Shown here: one piece after another, positions 1 to 8,913 of the stretch
Layout of the letters: each line of letters opens with the position of its first letter
Position numbering within the stretch: position 1 is the stretch's first letter
From: Kribbella sp. VKM Ac-2568
GTDB lineage: Bacteria > Actinomycetota > Actinomycetes > Propionibacteriales > Kribbellaceae
Assembly (NCBI RefSeq): GCF_004345365.1
Contig: NZ_SLVF01000005.1
Coordinates: forward strand, 62,001 to 126,000
Length of the DNA stretch: 64,000 nucleotides
Reading direction: 5' to 3'
Made by a program: the position numbers and the translations under genes
The notes under the pieces: generated by a model
The model's input: only the letters and a program-made list of their open reading frames with translations
Told to the model about the DNA's origin: nothing
Database searches by the model: none

Positions 1-521
1 GTACCGTCTGTCGTTGTCAGGCTGACCTGTACGCCGTTCGCGTCGCCGACCCAGTACGGCTCGGTGCCCGATCGCTCGACACCTTCCGGGGCGGACGGGT
101 CGGGCGCGTGGTCGTCCTCGACCGGGAGTCGTTTCCAGGCGATCCACTTGCCCTTGCGCTGGACGCGCACCTTGACCTCGACCTGCTGCGAGTTCACCCG
201 GCTCGGCCAGGTCACACCGACGAGGCTGAACCGCTTCGTCCGCGAAACCGCTGCGCTCGCGTACGCCGTACCGGGGCTCTGTCGCAGCGCACCGGGGCTC
301 TGTTGCAGCACTCCGGAGCTCGGTCGCAGCGGGACTTCTTCGTAGCTCGGCTCGAGTTGTGCACTCTGCGTCGCGACTGGTTGAGCTGAGCCCGGCTGCA
401 GGGCCGCCGCAGGCGCGAACAGGGCGAGGCCCGTCACCGCGGTCAGTGCCAGTCGGGGCAGGGCCAGCCGGGGCAGGGCCAGCCGGTGAAGGAACGGGGC
501 CAGTCGGGGAAGATGGCTCAT
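1..521 (-). CDS. Secreted amidase-like protein, N-terminal part (cut by window edge)
   Basis: Only the first 173 or so codons are present; the rest lies before base 1. The ATG at 521 opens a basic then hydrophobic leader ending near ALFAPAAAL, a likely Sec signal peptide. After a Ser/Pro/Gln-rich linker comes FSLVGVTW followed by a region with DDHAPD, GTEPYWVG and DANGVQV. From memory, this pattern precedes the catalytic domain in actinobacterial secreted N-acetylmuramoyl-L-alanine amidases (PGRP/amidase_2 type). No catalytic residue is in view, so the enzyme name is an inference. Oddity: the leader contains an in-frame five-codon duplication (RLALPRLALPRLAL). It is divergent from the HxlR gene at 728. 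Confidence 0.55.
   Translation of the reverse strand, partial: MSHLPRLAPFLHRLALPRLALPRLALTAVTGLALFAPAAALQPGSAQPVATQSAQLEPSYEEVPLRPSSGVLQQSPGALRQSPGTAYASAAVSRTKRFSLVGVTWPSRVNSQQVEVKVRVQRKGKWIAWKRLPVEDDHAPDPSAPEGVERSGTEPYWVGDANGVQVSLTTTDG
456..485 (-). repeat. Two perfect 15-bp tandem copies inside a signal peptide
   Basis: The unit GGGCAGGGCCAGCCG occurs twice back to back, with a third degenerate copy just before it. It encodes repeats of LALPR within the leader of the secreted protein at 1-521, so copy changes would keep the frame and change only leader length. Confidence 0.8.
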
Positions 522-727
522 GGGTCAGCCTTCCGGCCAGGGCGTCACTGATGTGGTCCCAGACCTTGCGGGGACAGCAGTAATCGATTATGCGCACGGC
601 GTGACTCGAAACCCGCGCATTGTCGTCACCCTGCGTGGCGTTCGGCCCGGTGGCTAGAATTACTGCTGAAATCGAAGTGACACGAGGCGCAGTGACCCGA
701 AGCGCAGTCCGAGTGGGGTGAGGCGGG

Positions 728-1219
728 ATGACCAACCGGTTCCGGCTGGAGGACCTGTCCTGCCCTCTGTCCACGACCGTGCAGCACGTCGGCGAGTGGT
801 GGACGCTGCTCATCCTGCACGACGCCTTCGACGGATTCACCCGCTTCGACGAGTTCCAGCGCAACCTGAAGATCTCGTCGAGCATGCTGACCACGCGGCT
901 CAGAACCCTTGTGGACGACGGATTGCTGGAGCGCCGGCAGTACCAGGACAAGCCGCCGCGGTACGAATATGTGCTGACCGAGCTCGGGCTGTCGCTGCGG
1001 CCGGTGATCATCACCCTGGCCGCGTGGGGCAACGAGCGGCTCGCGCCTGAGGACCGGACGATGATCCTGGTCGACAGCGAGACCGGCAAGGAGGTCGAGC
1101 CTGTTGTCGTCGACCAGGCGACCGGCCGACGAATCGACGGACCGGACTTCGTCTTCACCTCCGGACCCGCGGCGAGCCCGGCGATGAGGAAACGGTACGA
1201 GGGCGCCCGATCCCACTGA
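728..1219 (+). CDS. HxlR-family winged-helix transcriptional regulator
   Basis: A 163-residue protein with the HxlR pattern: an N-terminal LSCPLSTTVQHVGEWWTLLI segment, a helix-turn-helix with LKISSSMLTTRLRTLVDDGLL (about 45-70), and a wing with KPPRYEYVLTELG. The family comprises small dimeric DNA-binding proteins, often redox or electrophile sensors that use the Cys near the N-terminus; that Cys is present here (about residue 12). The ATG at 728 follows GTGAGGCGGG, an acceptable ribosome-binding site. It stands alone on this strand, divergent from the secreted protein at 521, so its target is not evident from context. The about 60 residues after the wing are unlike the core family and have no recognised role. 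Confidence 0.85.
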   Translation: MTNRFRLEDLSCPLSTTVQHVGEWWTLLILHDAFDGFTRFDEFQRNLKISSSMLTTRLRTLVDDGLLERRQYQDKPPRYEYVLTELGLSLRPVIITLAAWGNERLAPEDRTMILVDSETGKEVEPVVVDQATGRRIDGPDFVFTSGPAASPAMRKRYEGARSH

Positions 1220-1301
1220 TTTTCAGGAGATTCTCAGGAGATTTCGGTCGGTTTCCCGATCCCGGTAGGCTCGACGCAACACTCGTCGAGGAAGGCGCGT
1301 C

Positions 1302-2153
1302 ATGGAATTCATCCTGTTGATCGCGGTTGTCGTGATCGCCGTACTGGCTTACCGCTCGTACCGGCGCACGCAGCTGCAGACCAAGAAGAGGGACGAGATC
1401 AGCTCGGCCGAGCTCGAATCGGTCAAGCGCACCGCGGACGAGGACATCACCAAGTTCGGCGAGGAGCTGCAGGACCTCGACCTGGACATGGTCGGCAAGG
1501 ACCTCGGCGACGGCGCCCGGCAGGACTACCAGCGCGCCCTCGACTCGTACGAGGCGGCCAAGGAAGCGGTCGGCAAGGTCACCGAGGCCGAGCAGATCAA
1601 GCACGTGATCGAGATCCTGGAGGACGGCCGCTACGCGATGGCGTGCGTCCGCGCCCGGGTCAACGACGAGCCCCTGCCGCAGCGGCGCCCGTCCTGCTTC
1701 TTCAACCCGCAGCACGGCCCGTCCGTGGTGGACGTGATGTGGTCTCCTCCGGGCGGCGCACCCCGCGAAGTACCGGCCTGCGCCGCTGACGCCGAGCGCG
1801 TCCGCGCCGGCGCCGAGCCGGACGTCCGCAAGGTCATGGTCGGCCCGCAGCGCGTCCCGTACTGGGAGGCCGGCCCGGCCTACTCGCCTTACGCACAAGG
1901 CATGTTCGGCGCCCTGGGCGGCGTGATGACCGGTATGTTCCTCGGCACCATGCTCGGCGGCATGTTCGCCGGCGGCGGCTACGGCGACTACGCATCCGGC
2001 TACGACGGCGGCGGTGACGGCGGCGGCGATGGTGGAGGTGACGGCGGCGGCGACGGCGGTGACGGCGGCGGCTTCGACTTCGGCGGCGACGGCGGCGGCG
2101 GCGACTCCGGCGGCTGGGACTTCGGCGGCGGCGACTTCGGCGGCGATTTCTAA
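1302..2153 (+). CDS. Membrane-anchored protein with conserved Cys motif and glycine-rich tail
   Basis: This 283-residue protein has three visible parts. Residues 3-17 form one hydrophobic helix followed by RSYRR, an N-in/C-out or uncleaved anchor. Residues 25-115 are charged and helical, probably coiled coil. The central part has PSCFFNPQHGPS, VPACAADAERV and PYWEAG, which I recall as conserved in unnamed actinobacterial proteins. From about 190 there is a short Gly/Met-rich hydrophobic stretch, and from about 225 a low-complexity Gly/Asp tail (GGGDGG repeats ending GGDF). It resembles glycine-rich TPM/LemA-neighbour membrane proteins only in layout. Function unknown. It follows the HxlR gene by 82 bases and is closed by a strong hairpin. 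Confidence 0.8.
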   Translation: MEFILLIAVVVIAVLAYRSYRRTQLQTKKRDEISSAELESVKRTADEDITKFGEELQDLDLDMVGKDLGDGARQDYQRALDSYEAAKEAVGKVTEAEQIKHVIEILEDGRYAMACVRARVNDEPLPQRRPSCFFNPQHGPSVVDVMWSPPGGAPREVPACAADAERVRAGAEPDVRKVMVGPQRVPYWEAGPAYSPYAQGMFGALGGVMTGMFLGTMLGGMFAGGGYGDYASGYDGGGDGGGDGGGDGGGDGGDGGGFDFGGDGGGGDSGGWDFGGGDFGGDF

Positions 2154-2166
2154 ACCCACACAAAAC

Positions 2167-2205
2167 AACGGCCGGTGGTGGACCTCGTGGTCCCCACCGG
2201 CTGTT
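2167..2205 (+). terminator. Rho-independent terminator-like hairpin
   Basis: AACGGCCGGTGG-T-GGACC pairs with GGTCC-CCACCGGCTGTT (one bulged T, one G-T pair), with a TCGT loop. TTGTTTT follows the stem. It lies 13 bases after the stop of the glycine-rich protein gene. Confidence 0.8.
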
Positions 2206-2593
2206 TGTTTTCTGAGTCCGGGTCCGCAGTTTTGCCAACTCACGCGGCCCGGAGTACATCAGCCACAGCCCCGTAGTACGTCGGACCAGGTGGTCCGTCA
2301 GCGGCGGTGGTCCGGGGACCTTCCGTTATTTCTCAGAGGTGACAGGCCCGGCGTACGTGGGCCGGGTCGCCACACAATAGGGCCGTCCCGAGCCGCTGCA
2401 CCGGCACGGCTGTACCGAACGACAGGAAGACCTCGCTCGCGGCGTCAATCCCCATGCGTACCGGGGCTGTTCAGGCGCACTGACAACGCGGTACTTCCTG
2501 TCACTCCGTACGCCACCCACCCGACCTCAGCAGTTGCCCGGCACGTCTTGAGCCTGGGCGGCGGGTGGGGTTGTGGGTGGGTGGGGGGCGGCT
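2206..2593. other. About 390 bp without a convincing gene
   Basis: No reading frame here has convincing protein character or a start with a ribosome-binding site. The stretch contains the paired palindromes listed separately at 2282-2320 and, at its right end, the likely promoter of hypA. It is less G/C-periodic than coding DNA nearby and could hold regulatory sites for the hydrogenase accessory genes. Confidence 0.5.
2282..2320. repeat. Paired GGTCC/GGACC palindromes upstream of hypA
   Basis: CGGACCAGGTGGTCCG (2282-2297) is a perfect 7-bp-arm palindrome. Eleven bases later GGTCCGGGGACC (2309-2320) is a second palindrome using the same GGTCC/GGACC words in the opposite order. The centres are about 25 bp apart. 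It could be a tandem operator, or a residual terminator; nothing identifies a binding protein. Confidence 0.5.
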
Positions 2594-2599
2594 TAGCGT
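2594..2599 (+). promoter_or_regulatory. Putative -10 element for leaderless hypA
   Basis: TAGCGT ends seven bases before the GTG of hypA, and no ribosome-binding site is visible. The same hexamer and spacing occur before the aminopeptidase gene (34530-34535). This fits a transcript starting at or next to the start codon. Confidence 0.5.
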
Positions 2600-2606
2600 C
2601 GGGGGT

Positions 2607-2936
2607 GTGCATGAGCTCGCCATTGTGGAGAGCGTGGTCGATGCGATCGTCGAGAAGGTCGGCGACGGACCGATCGCGGCGGTGCGCCTGGAGATCGGGA
2701 AGTTGTCCGGGGTGGTGGTGGACTCGATCCGGTTCTGCTTCGAGATCGTTGCGAACGGCACGGGTCTGCAGGACGCCCGGCTGGACATCGACGAGCCGTC
2801 TGGGCGGGCGTACTGTCGGGAGTGCGGTGACGAGTTCGACCTGGACGACCCGATCATGCTGTGCGCGTGTGGCAGCGCGGATCTAGACATCCTCAGCGGC
2901 GAGCAGTTGAGGATCATCTCGGTGGAGGTGCACTGA
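2607..2936 (+). CDS. hypA: HypA, nickel/zinc chaperone for hydrogenase maturation
   Basis: HypA delivers Ni(II), with HypB, to the [NiFe]-hydrogenase large subunit. The 109-residue product starts MHELAIVES, with the invariant His2 and Glu3 that bind nickel. A zinc loop follows, using Cys70, Cys73, Cys86 and Cys88 (CRECG...CACG). The last pair is spaced CxC rather than the more usual CxxC. The GTG at 2607 is chosen because nickel binding needs His at position 2; upstream codons would bury it. The length matches the family (about 113). It is separated from hypB by two bases. Confidence 0.95.
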   Translation: MHELAIVESVVDAIVEKVGDGPIAAVRLEIGKLSGVVVDSIRFCFEIVANGTGLQDARLDIDEPSGRAYCRECGDEFDLDDPIMLCACGSADLDILSGEQLRIISVEVH

Positions 2937-2938
2937 CG

Positions 2939-3766
2939 ATGTGCAGCACCTGTGGATGTTCCGGCGAAGGCAGCGGCACCAGGATCAGCCTGGTCACCGA
3001 GCACGACCAACCGCACGACCACGAGCACCCGCACGACGCCGACCACCCGCACGACCACGAGCATGAAGCGGGCGAAGCGCACGGGCACGGGCACGGCCAT
3101 GCGCCGGCGGCGACGGTCGAGGAGACCAGGACGATCCTGCTGGAGCAGGAGATTCTGGCGAAGAACGACGGGCTGGCGGCGGCGAACCGGCATCGGCTGC
3201 AGGAGCACGGGATCACCGCGATCAACCTGATGAGCTCCCCCGGCTCCGGCAAGACCACGCTGCTGGAGAGCACGGTCCGCGCGTACGCCGGAGTCCGCGA
3301 AACCCTCGTGATCGAAGGGGATCAGGAGACCTGGCTCGATGCCCAGCGGATCCGCGCGACCGGGAGCAGGGTGGTGCAGATCAACACCGGCGCGGGCTGT
3401 CACCTCGACGCCCAGATGCTCGCCGGCGGCCTGAAGGAGCTTGCCCCACCGGACAACTCGCTCGTGTTCGTGGAGAACGTCGGCAACCTCGTCTGCCCCG
3501 CACTCTTCGACCTCGGCGAGACCGCGCGCGTGGTGATCATCTCGGTCACCGAAGGCGCCGACAAACCCGCCAAGTACCCCTACATGTTCCGCACCGCCGA
3601 TCTCGTCCTGCTCAACAAGATCGATCTGTTGCCGTATGTGGATTTTGATGTGGAGCTTTGTCTGGGATTGATCCGGCAGTTGCAGCCGGAGGCGCGGATT
3701 CTTCAGGTGTCGGCTACCAAGGGCGATGGGCTGGGTGAGTGGCAGACCTGGCTGGACGCCCTGTGA
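2939..3766 (+). CDS. hypB: HypB, GTPase and nickel store for hydrogenase maturation
   Basis: HypB is a SIMIBI-class GTPase that drives nickel insertion with HypA. The 275-residue product begins MCSTCGC, the N-terminal high-affinity nickel motif. A spacer holding 13 His between residues 22 and 54 can store nickel. The G domain has the P-loop SSPGSGKTT (about 99-107), EGDQETWLDAQRI, NTGAGCHLD (metal-site Cys and His), FVENVGNLVCPA and the NKID guanine motif. The ATG at 2939 puts CSTCGC at the N-terminus, as expected. Being His-rich, the protein may serve both insertion and storage. It is the last gene before a convergent stretch facing hypE. Confidence 0.96.
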   Translation: MCSTCGCSGEGSGTRISLVTEHDQPHDHEHPHDADHPHDHEHEAGEAHGHGHGHAPAATVEETRTILLEQEILAKNDGLAAANRHRLQEHGITAINLMSSPGSGKTTLLESTVRAYAGVRETLVIEGDQETWLDAQRIRATGSRVVQINTGAGCHLDAQMLAGGLKELAPPDNSLVFVENVGNLVCPALFDLGETARVVIISVTEGADKPAKYPYMFRTADLVLLNKIDLLPYVDFDVELCLGLIRQLQPEARILQVSATKGDGLGEWQTWLDAL

Positions 3767-3778
3767 GAACCGCTTAGG

Positions 3779-3811
3779 CAGTTCGTCAGTTCGTCAGTTC
3801 GGCAGTTCGGC
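3779..3811. repeat. Four tandem copies of an 8-bp unit between convergent hyp operons
   Basis: CAGTTCGT, CAGTTCGT, CAGTTCGG, CAGTTCGG, then CAG: four consecutive copies with one base change between the two pairs. They begin 13 bases after the hypB stop, in the gap facing the end of hypE. Confidence 0.85.
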
Positions 3812-3888
3812 AGGGCGGACCGGCCGGACAGCGCACCCGCCGGCCCACGTCGATGGCGGGGAACTGGCCGGCCGGTGGCCAAGGGCAT

Positions 3889-4980
3889 TCAGCAGATGCG
3901 GGGTAGTTGTTCTCCGATCGGGGTGTCGACGACGCGGGTGGCACCGAAGGTGGTTTTGGTGACGACCATGCCGGGGTGGGCTTCCACGCATTCGCCGATG
4001 ATCGCGGCGTCGGCGCCAAGCGGATGGGCTCGGATCGCGGCCAGGACCTGGTCGGCATCCTCGGGGGCGACGATCGCGAGGAGCTTGCCCTCGTTCGCGA
4101 CGTAGAGCGGGTCGAGGCCGAGGAAGGCGCAGGCGTTGGCGACGGTCTCGGGGATCGGCAGGTCGCGCTCTACCAGTTCCACCCCGACCCCTGCCGTCTT
4201 GGCGATCTCGTTCAGCGAGGTGGCGACGCCGCCGCGGGTGGGATCCCGCAGTACGTGCAGGTCGAGCGTGGCGTCGAGCATCGCGTCGACCAGGCCGTTC
4301 AGCGGGGCGCAGTCGCTGGTCACCTCGGTACCGAACGAGATGCCTTCGCGCACGCTCATGATCGCGATGCCGTGCACGCCGATCATGCCGCTGACGATCA
4401 CCACGTCACCCGGGACCGCCCGTTGCGGCCGGATGTCCACACCTTCGCGGACCAGCCCGATGCCGGCCGTGTTGATGTAGACGCCGTCGCCGTGACCGGT
4501 GTCGACCACCTTCGTGTCGCCGGTCGCGATGGTGACGCCCGCGCGCTCGGCCGCGGTACCGAGGTCCTTGGCGATCCGGCCGACGACGGACAGTTCGACT
4601 CCTTCCTCGAGGATGAAGCCGCAGGACAGGTACGCCGGCTGCGCACCCGACATGGCCAGGTCGTTCACGGTGCCGTTGACCGCCAGGTCGCCGATGCTGC
4701 CGCCCGGGAAGAACAGCGGCTGCACGACGAACGAGTCGGTCGAGAACGCCAGCCGCGCACCGCCCAACGTGACCACGGCCGAATCCGTCAACCCCTCCAG
4801 CAGCGGATTCGAGAACGCCGGGACGAAGAGGTGCTCGATCAGCTCACCGGAGAGCTGACCACCACCCCCGTGCCCCATCACGATGGTCGGGTAGTCGCGC
4901 AACGGCAAAGGACACGTCCACCCGTCGAAGTTCGGCGGCTGCGCCTCGGAAGTAGGGGGAAGAGCCGGATCAGGAAGCAT
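3889..4980 (-). CDS. hypE: HypE, makes the cyanide ligand precursor for the NiFe site
   Basis: HypE takes a carbamoyl group from HypF onto its C-terminal cysteine and dehydrates it with ATP to a thiocyanate, the CN donor for the Fe(CN)2CO unit. The product ends GEQLPRIC, with the required C-terminal Cys. AIR-synthase-like features are MGHGGGGQLSGELI near the N-terminus, GDLAVNGTVNDLAMSGA, and GDTKVVDTGHGDGVY. Three starts are possible: TTG 4995 (overlaps hypD), GTG 4983 and ATG 4980. I chose ATG 4980 (363 residues) for codon strength; the choice is uncertain. It is the last gene of the hypF-C-D-E operon. Confidence 0.95.
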   Translation of the reverse strand: MLPDPALPPTSEAQPPNFDGWTCPLPLRDYPTIVMGHGGGGQLSGELIEHLFVPAFSNPLLEGLTDSAVVTLGGARLAFSTDSFVVQPLFFPGGSIGDLAVNGTVNDLAMSGAQPAYLSCGFILEEGVELSVVGRIAKDLGTAAERAGVTIATGDTKVVDTGHGDGVYINTAGIGLVREGVDIRPQRAVPGDVVIVSGMIGVHGIAIMSVREGISFGTEVTSDCAPLNGLVDAMLDATLDLHVLRDPTRGGVATSLNEIAKTAGVGVELVERDLPIPETVANACAFLGLDPLYVANEGKLLAIVAPEDADQVLAAIRAHPLGADAAIIGECVEAHPGMVVTKTTFGATRVVDTPIGEQLPRIC

Positions 4981-4987
4981 CACCCGC

Positions 4988-6142
4988 TCAGCCAACAGAA
5001 CTCACCGCCTCGGATGCCTTCGAAGCAGTCTTCGAGGCGGTCTCCGGCGCCGGCGTCTGGAGCCGGCGGTAGAGGTAGTAGGCCGCGCATGCGCCCTCGC
5101 TCGAGACCATGGTGGCGCCCAGCGGGTTGCGTGGCGTGCAGAGCGTGCCGAACGCCTCGCACTCGTGCGGCTTGATCTGCCCCTGCAGCACCTCGCCGCT
5201 GCGGCAGATCGTCGACTCCTCGGTGGCGATGTCCCGCACCTGGAAGCGGTACTCCGCGTCGTACTCCCGATAGCGCGGAGACAACCTCCAGCCGCTCTGC
5301 GGGATCATCCCGATCCCCCGCCAGGCGCGGTCGGTGGTCTCGAAGACGTCGGCGAGCATCTCCTTCGCGGCGGGGTTGCCCTCGTCCCGCACGGCCCGCC
5401 GGTACGCGTTCTCGACGACGTACTCGCCGCGCTCCAACTGGGTCACCGTGCGCAGGATGCCGGCCAGGATGTCCAGCGGTTCGAAGCCGGTCACCACGAT
5501 CGGCACCTTGTACTTCGCGGCCAGCTCCGGGTACTCCGAGATGCCCATCACGCTGCAGACGTGGCCGGCGGCAAGGAACGCCTGCACCCGGCAGTCGGGC
5601 GACTGCATGATCGCCGCGATCGCGGGTGGCACCCGGACGTGCGAAACCAGCAGGCTGAAGTTCGGGAGGCCCAGCCGCTTGGCCTGGTAGACCGTCATCG
5701 CGTTCGGCGGCGCGGTGGTCTCGAAGCCGATGCCGAAGAAGACCACCTGCTTGTCCGGGTTGTCCTTGGCGATCTTGAGCGCGTCCAGCGGTGAGTAGAC
5801 CACCCGGACGTCGCCACCCTCGCTCTTGATCCGGAACAGGTCACGCCCGCTGCCCGGCACCCGCAGCATGTCGCCGAACGAACAGAAGATCACCCCGGGC
5901 TGCGAGGCGATCTCCAGCGCCTTGTCGATGATCTCCAGCGGCGTGACGCAGACCGGGCAGCCCGGCCCGTGGATCATCTCGACGCCGTCGGGCAGCAACT
6001 GGTCGATGCCATGCCGCACGATCGTGTGGGTCTGCCCGCCGCAGACCTCCATCATCGCCCACGGCTTCGTCACCGTGGCGTGGATCTGGTCGACCAGCTT
6101 CTTGGCCAGATCGGGATCGCTGAACTCGGCCAGATACTTCAT
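4988..6142 (-). CDS. hypD: HypD, iron-sulfur scaffold assembling Fe(CN)2CO
   Basis: HypD, with HypC, holds the iron while CN and CO ligands are attached. The 384-residue product has the family signatures CGGQTH (Cys34), [10 protein letters not shown] (Cys62, Cys65) and [12 protein letters not shown]-terminal cluster region has Cys spaced C-x14-C-x6-C-x16-C, matching a [4Fe-4S] site. A 20-residue Ala/Ser/Glu-rich tail ([19 protein letters not shown]) follows the conserved end and looks disordered. The ATG at 6142 follows AGAGGAGACAC, an excellent ribosome-binding site, and overlaps the hypC stop as ATGA, implying coupled translation. Confidence 0.96.
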   Translation of the reverse strand: MKYLAEFSDPDLAKKLVDQIHATVTKPWAMMEVCGGQTHTIVRHGIDQLLPDGVEMIHGPGCPVCVTPLEIIDKALEIASQPGVIFCSFGDMLRVPGSGRDLFRIKSEGGDVRVVYSPLDALKIAKDNPDKQVVFFGIGFETTAPPNAMTVYQAKRLGLPNFSLLVSHVRVPPAIAAIMQSPDCRVQAFLAAGHVCSVMGISEYPELAAKYKVPIVVTGFEPLDILAGILRTVTQLERGEYVVENAYRRAVRDEGNPAAKEMLADVFETTDRAWRGIGMIPQSGWRLSPRYREYDAEYRFQVRDIATEESTICRSGEVLQGQIKPHECEAFGTLCTPRNPLGATMVSSEGACAAYYLYRRLQTPAPETASKTASKASEAVSSVG

Positions 6143-6450
6143 CGCAGTGTCTCCTCTGTCCCCGGCGGCCGCCGTTCCCCGGCCTGCCGTGCGGCGATCC
6201 CCCAGTGGTCGCCGAACTCCTCCTCCAGTGCGCCCAACTGCCGGTAGAGCTCCAGCGACTGCATCGCCGACTCCTCGTCCAGCCGCTGCAACGCGAACCC
6301 GACGTGCACGATCGTGTACTCGCCCACCTGCAGGTCGGGCAGATAGGCCAGGCAGACGTCCTTGATCACGCCGCCGAAGTCGACCTTGCCCATCCGGGTG
6401 TCGTCCTCGTCCCGGATCTCCACCACTCGTCCTGGTACCGCTAGACACAT
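6139..6450 (-). CDS. hypC: HypC, chaperone carrying the iron unit to the large subunit
   Basis: HypC binds HypD and then the hydrogenase large-subunit precursor, using the cysteine exposed after removal of Met1. The product starts [12 protein letters not shown], with the essential Cys2, followed by the OB-fold core ending [18 protein letters not shown]. At 103 residues it is longer than most HypC (70-90). The extra C-terminal part ([18 protein letters not shown] and beyond) is charged. GGGAG lies upstream of the ATG at 6450. Its start lies inside the end of hypF (10-bp overlap) and its stop overlaps hypD. A shorter HypC paralogue sits in the structural operon at 16574. Confidence 0.95.
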   Translation of the reverse strand: MCLAVPGRVVEIRDEDDTRMGKVDFGGVIKDVCLAYLPDLQVGEYTIVHVGFALQRLDEESAMQSLELYRQLGALEEEFGDHWGIAARQAGERRPPGTEETLR

Positions 6451-8831
6451 GCTGATTGCTCCCTTCGTGCCGGCACGCGGGCCGCGACGGCCAGCTGCCC
6501 GAGTGCGATACCGGCATCGGTCGGCGGCACCTTCGCATGCCGCAGAACGGTGAAACCGGCCTTGGACAACGCCCGACTGCTTGCTGCGAGCAACAATCGG
6601 TTGACGAACACCCCACCCGACAGGGCGACCGTGGACAACCCGCGATCGGCTCTGACCCGCTCGGCGATCCGGACCATCGCCCGCGCGACGGCCTGGTGGA
6701 ACCGCAGTCCGACCACCCCGGCGCCGACCCCGGCGAGGACGTCTTGCACCACCTCGGCCAGGACGGGCGTGGGATCGATCAGGCCGGGGAAGCCCGCGAC
6801 GGGCGCGCTCAGGCCGAACTCGTAGGCGCGGTCGACCGGACATCCGACGGCCAGCCCTTCCAACTCGATCGCGGCCTGCGCTTCGTAGCCGACGCGGTGA
6901 CAGACGCCCGCCAGCGAGGACACCGCGTCGAACAAACGACCCATGCTCGAGGTCGGCGCGCAGGCGAGGTTCCGCTCCAGCTGGATCCGGAGCAGCCTCA
7001 ACTCCTCGTCGCCGCAGGCCTGTACCGACGGCAGCCGCGGGTCCCAAGGCAGCCCGGCCGCCATGAGGTGCGACAGGGCCATCCGGCAGGGATTCCGGAC
7101 ACCCGCATCCCCACCGGGCAACGGGACATAGCTCAGGTGTGCGTACCGCTCGAAGCCGTCGTACCCGGCGAGCAGCACCTCACCACCCCAGACCGCGCCG
7201 TCGTCGCCGTACCCGGTCCCGTCGAAGGCGAACCCGATCACCGGCTCCGCCCCGTCGTACCCGTGCTCCGCCAGCACGGACGCGAGGTGCGCATGATGAT
7301 GCTGTACGCCGATCACCGGCCGCCCATCCGCGTGCAGCTCTGCCCACTGCCGGGACCGGTACGCCGGGTGCTTGTCCGTCACGAGTACCTCGGGCCGGAC
7401 GCCGGTCAGTTCCTCCAGATGACGCTCGGCCTTCTCGAAGGCGGCCAGCGTGGCGAGGTCATCCATGTCGCCGACGTGCGCGGAGAGCCAGGCATAGCGA
7501 CCGTCACCAAGACAGAAGGTGTTCTTCAGGTCTCCACCGACAGCGAGCGCCGGACGGACGGGAACAGGCAGCGCGACCGGGAACGGCGCATACCCCCGGG
7601 ACCGCCGGATCGGCAGTTCCGTGCCGGCGACGATCCGGACCACAGAGTCGTCACAGGGAACGTGAATCGCCCGGTCGTGTCCCAGCCACCCGTCGGCCAG
7701 CGGTGCCAACCGGATGGCCGCATCCTCGTCGGAGGTGACGATCGGCTCACCCGACACATTGCCACTCGTCATCACCAGCACCGACAAACCCTCGAAGAGC
7801 AACCGGTGCAACGGGGTGTACGGCAACATCACCCCAAGATCCGGGTTGCCCGGGGCGACTGCGGCAGCAACGGCCGCATCGGGAAGCCTTCTGAGCAACA
7901 CGATCGGCCGCCGATGCCCGGTCAGCAGCGCGGCCTCGACCTCGTCCACCTCCGTCATCCGCCGGGCGGTGTCGAGATCGGCGGCCATGACCGCGAACGG
8001 CTTGTCGCCTCGATCCTTCCGCTTGCGCAGCGTCGTCACAGCGGCCTCATCGGTCGCGTCGCACACCAGATGGAACCCACCGAGACCCTTGACCGCCACG
8101 ATCCCGCCGGCCCGCAACATCCCCAGCGCCCCCGCCAACGCTTCCTCGCCGTACTGCGGGTCGGTGGCGGGCGTGGTCAGGCACAGACGCGGGCCGCAGT
8201 TGGGACAGGCGATCGGCTGGGCGTGGAACCGGCGGTCAGCGGGGTCGCCGTACTCGCGGGCGCAGTCGGGACACAGCGGGAAGGCAGCCATCGTGGTCGC
8301 CGGGCGGTCGTAGGGCAGGCCGGTGATGATGGTGAAGCGCGGCCCGCAGTTCGTACAGGTGATGAACGGATGCCGGTGGCGACGGTCGGCCGGATCGGCG
8401 AACTCGGTCAGACAGTCGTTGCAGGTGGCAACATCCGGGGAGACCAGGGTGCGCCCCGCCCCGGCCGCGGAGTCGAGGATGACGAAGTCCGTGCCACCCC
8501 GTGCGGGCACCACCTCGCACTCCACCGTCTCCACCACGGCCAGCGGCGGCGCGTCGGCCGCGATCCTGCGACCGAAAGCCTCGACCGCATCCGCCGGACC
8601 CTCCACCTCGGCGATCACCCCGGCCGCGGTGTTCGCGACCTCGCCGGACAGTCCGAGCTCCCGCGCCAGGGCATAGACGAACGGCCGGAAACCGACGCCC
8701 TGGACGACGCCGGACACGACGACAGATGCGCGGATGCGTGAAGCCGGACCGGTCGTGGCCCCCACCACCTGCTGATGGATTTGTCGGACTTCCGGGGTGA
8801 CGAGACCGAGCGCGCTGACGAATTCGGCCAT
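6441..8831 (-). CDS. hypF: HypF, carbamoyltransferase for cyanide ligand synthesis
   Basis: HypF uses carbamoyl phosphate and ATP to load the HypE cysteine. Domains in order: an acylphosphatase domain with [15 protein letters not shown] (about residues 40-55); two zinc fingers, CNDC...CTNCGPRF and CPDC...CPNCGPRL (about 130-205); a YrdC-like domain with [12 protein letters not shown]; and a Kae1-like domain with [21 protein letters not shown] and [11 protein letters not shown]. The length (up to 796) is typical. ATG 8831 has no clear ribosome-binding site, and about 32 residues precede the conserved start. In-frame GTG codons near 8768 could be the true start. It heads hypF-hypC-hypD-hypE. 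Confidence 0.95.
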   Translation of the reverse strand: MAEFVSALGLVTPEVRQIHQQVVGATTGPASRIRASVVVSGVVQGVGFRPFVYALARELGLSGEVANTAAGVIAEVEGPADAVEAFGRRIAADAPPLAVVETVECEVVPARGGTDFVILDSAAGAGRTLVSPDVATCNDCLTEFADPADRRHRHPFITCTNCGPRFTIITGLPYDRPATTMAAFPLCPDCAREYGDPADRRFHAQPIACPNCGPRLCLTTPATDPQYGEEALAGALGMLRAGGIVAVKGLGGFHLVCDATDEAAVTTLRKRKDRGDKPFAVMAADLDTARRMTEVDEVEAALLTGHRRPIVLLRRLPDAAVAAAVAPGNPDLGVMLPYTPLHRLLFEGLSVLVMTSGNVSGEPIVTSDEDAAIRLAPLADGWLGHDRAIHVPCDDSVVRIVAGTELPIRRSRGYAPFPVALPVPVRPALAVGGDLKNTFCLGDGRYAWLSAHVGDMDDLATLAAFEKAERHLEELTGVRPEVLVTDKHPAYRSRQWAELHADGRPVIGVQHHHAHLASVLAEHGYDGAEPVIGFAFDGTGYGDDGAVWGGEVLLAGYDGFERYAHLSYVPLPGGDAGVRNPCRMALSHLMAAGLPWDPRLPSVQACGDEELRLLRIQLERNLACAPTSSMGRLFDAVSSLAGVCHRVGYEAQAAIELEGLAVGCPVDRAYEFGLSAPVAGFPGLIDPTPVLAEVVQDVLAGVGAGVVGLRFHQAVARAMVRIAERVRADRGLSTVALSGGVFVNRLLLAASSRALSKAGFTVLRHAKVPPTDAGIALGQLAVAARVPARREQSACV

Positions 8832-8913
8832 ATGCGGACAATTTCGCAGCGTAGACCCGCGAGCTGATGTCCACCAGAGTCCGGAAATACCGGACCGGTC
8901 ATTACCGGAGTGT

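Noticed and set aside
1995-2153. GGCGGCGA-type repeats considered as a repeat array or CRISPR
   Set aside because: They are codons of a Gly/Asp tail in a coding frame; there are no spacers of constant length.
2326-2520. A 64-codon minus-strand frame in the gap before hypA
   Set aside because: No ribosome-binding site, no protein-like composition, and it overlaps the probable promoter side of hypA.
5060-5260. Apparent missing Cys in HypD ([11 protein letters not shown] rather than [11 protein letters not shown])
   Set aside because: Other HypD proteins also lack this extra Cys, and the C-x14-C-x6-C-x16-C cluster set is complete.
6456-8741. A 761-codon open frame opposite hypF
   Set aside because: It mirrors hypF on the other strand; high G/C at third positions removes stops. 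The composition is Arg/Gly/Pro-rich with no domain, while hypF has full motifs.
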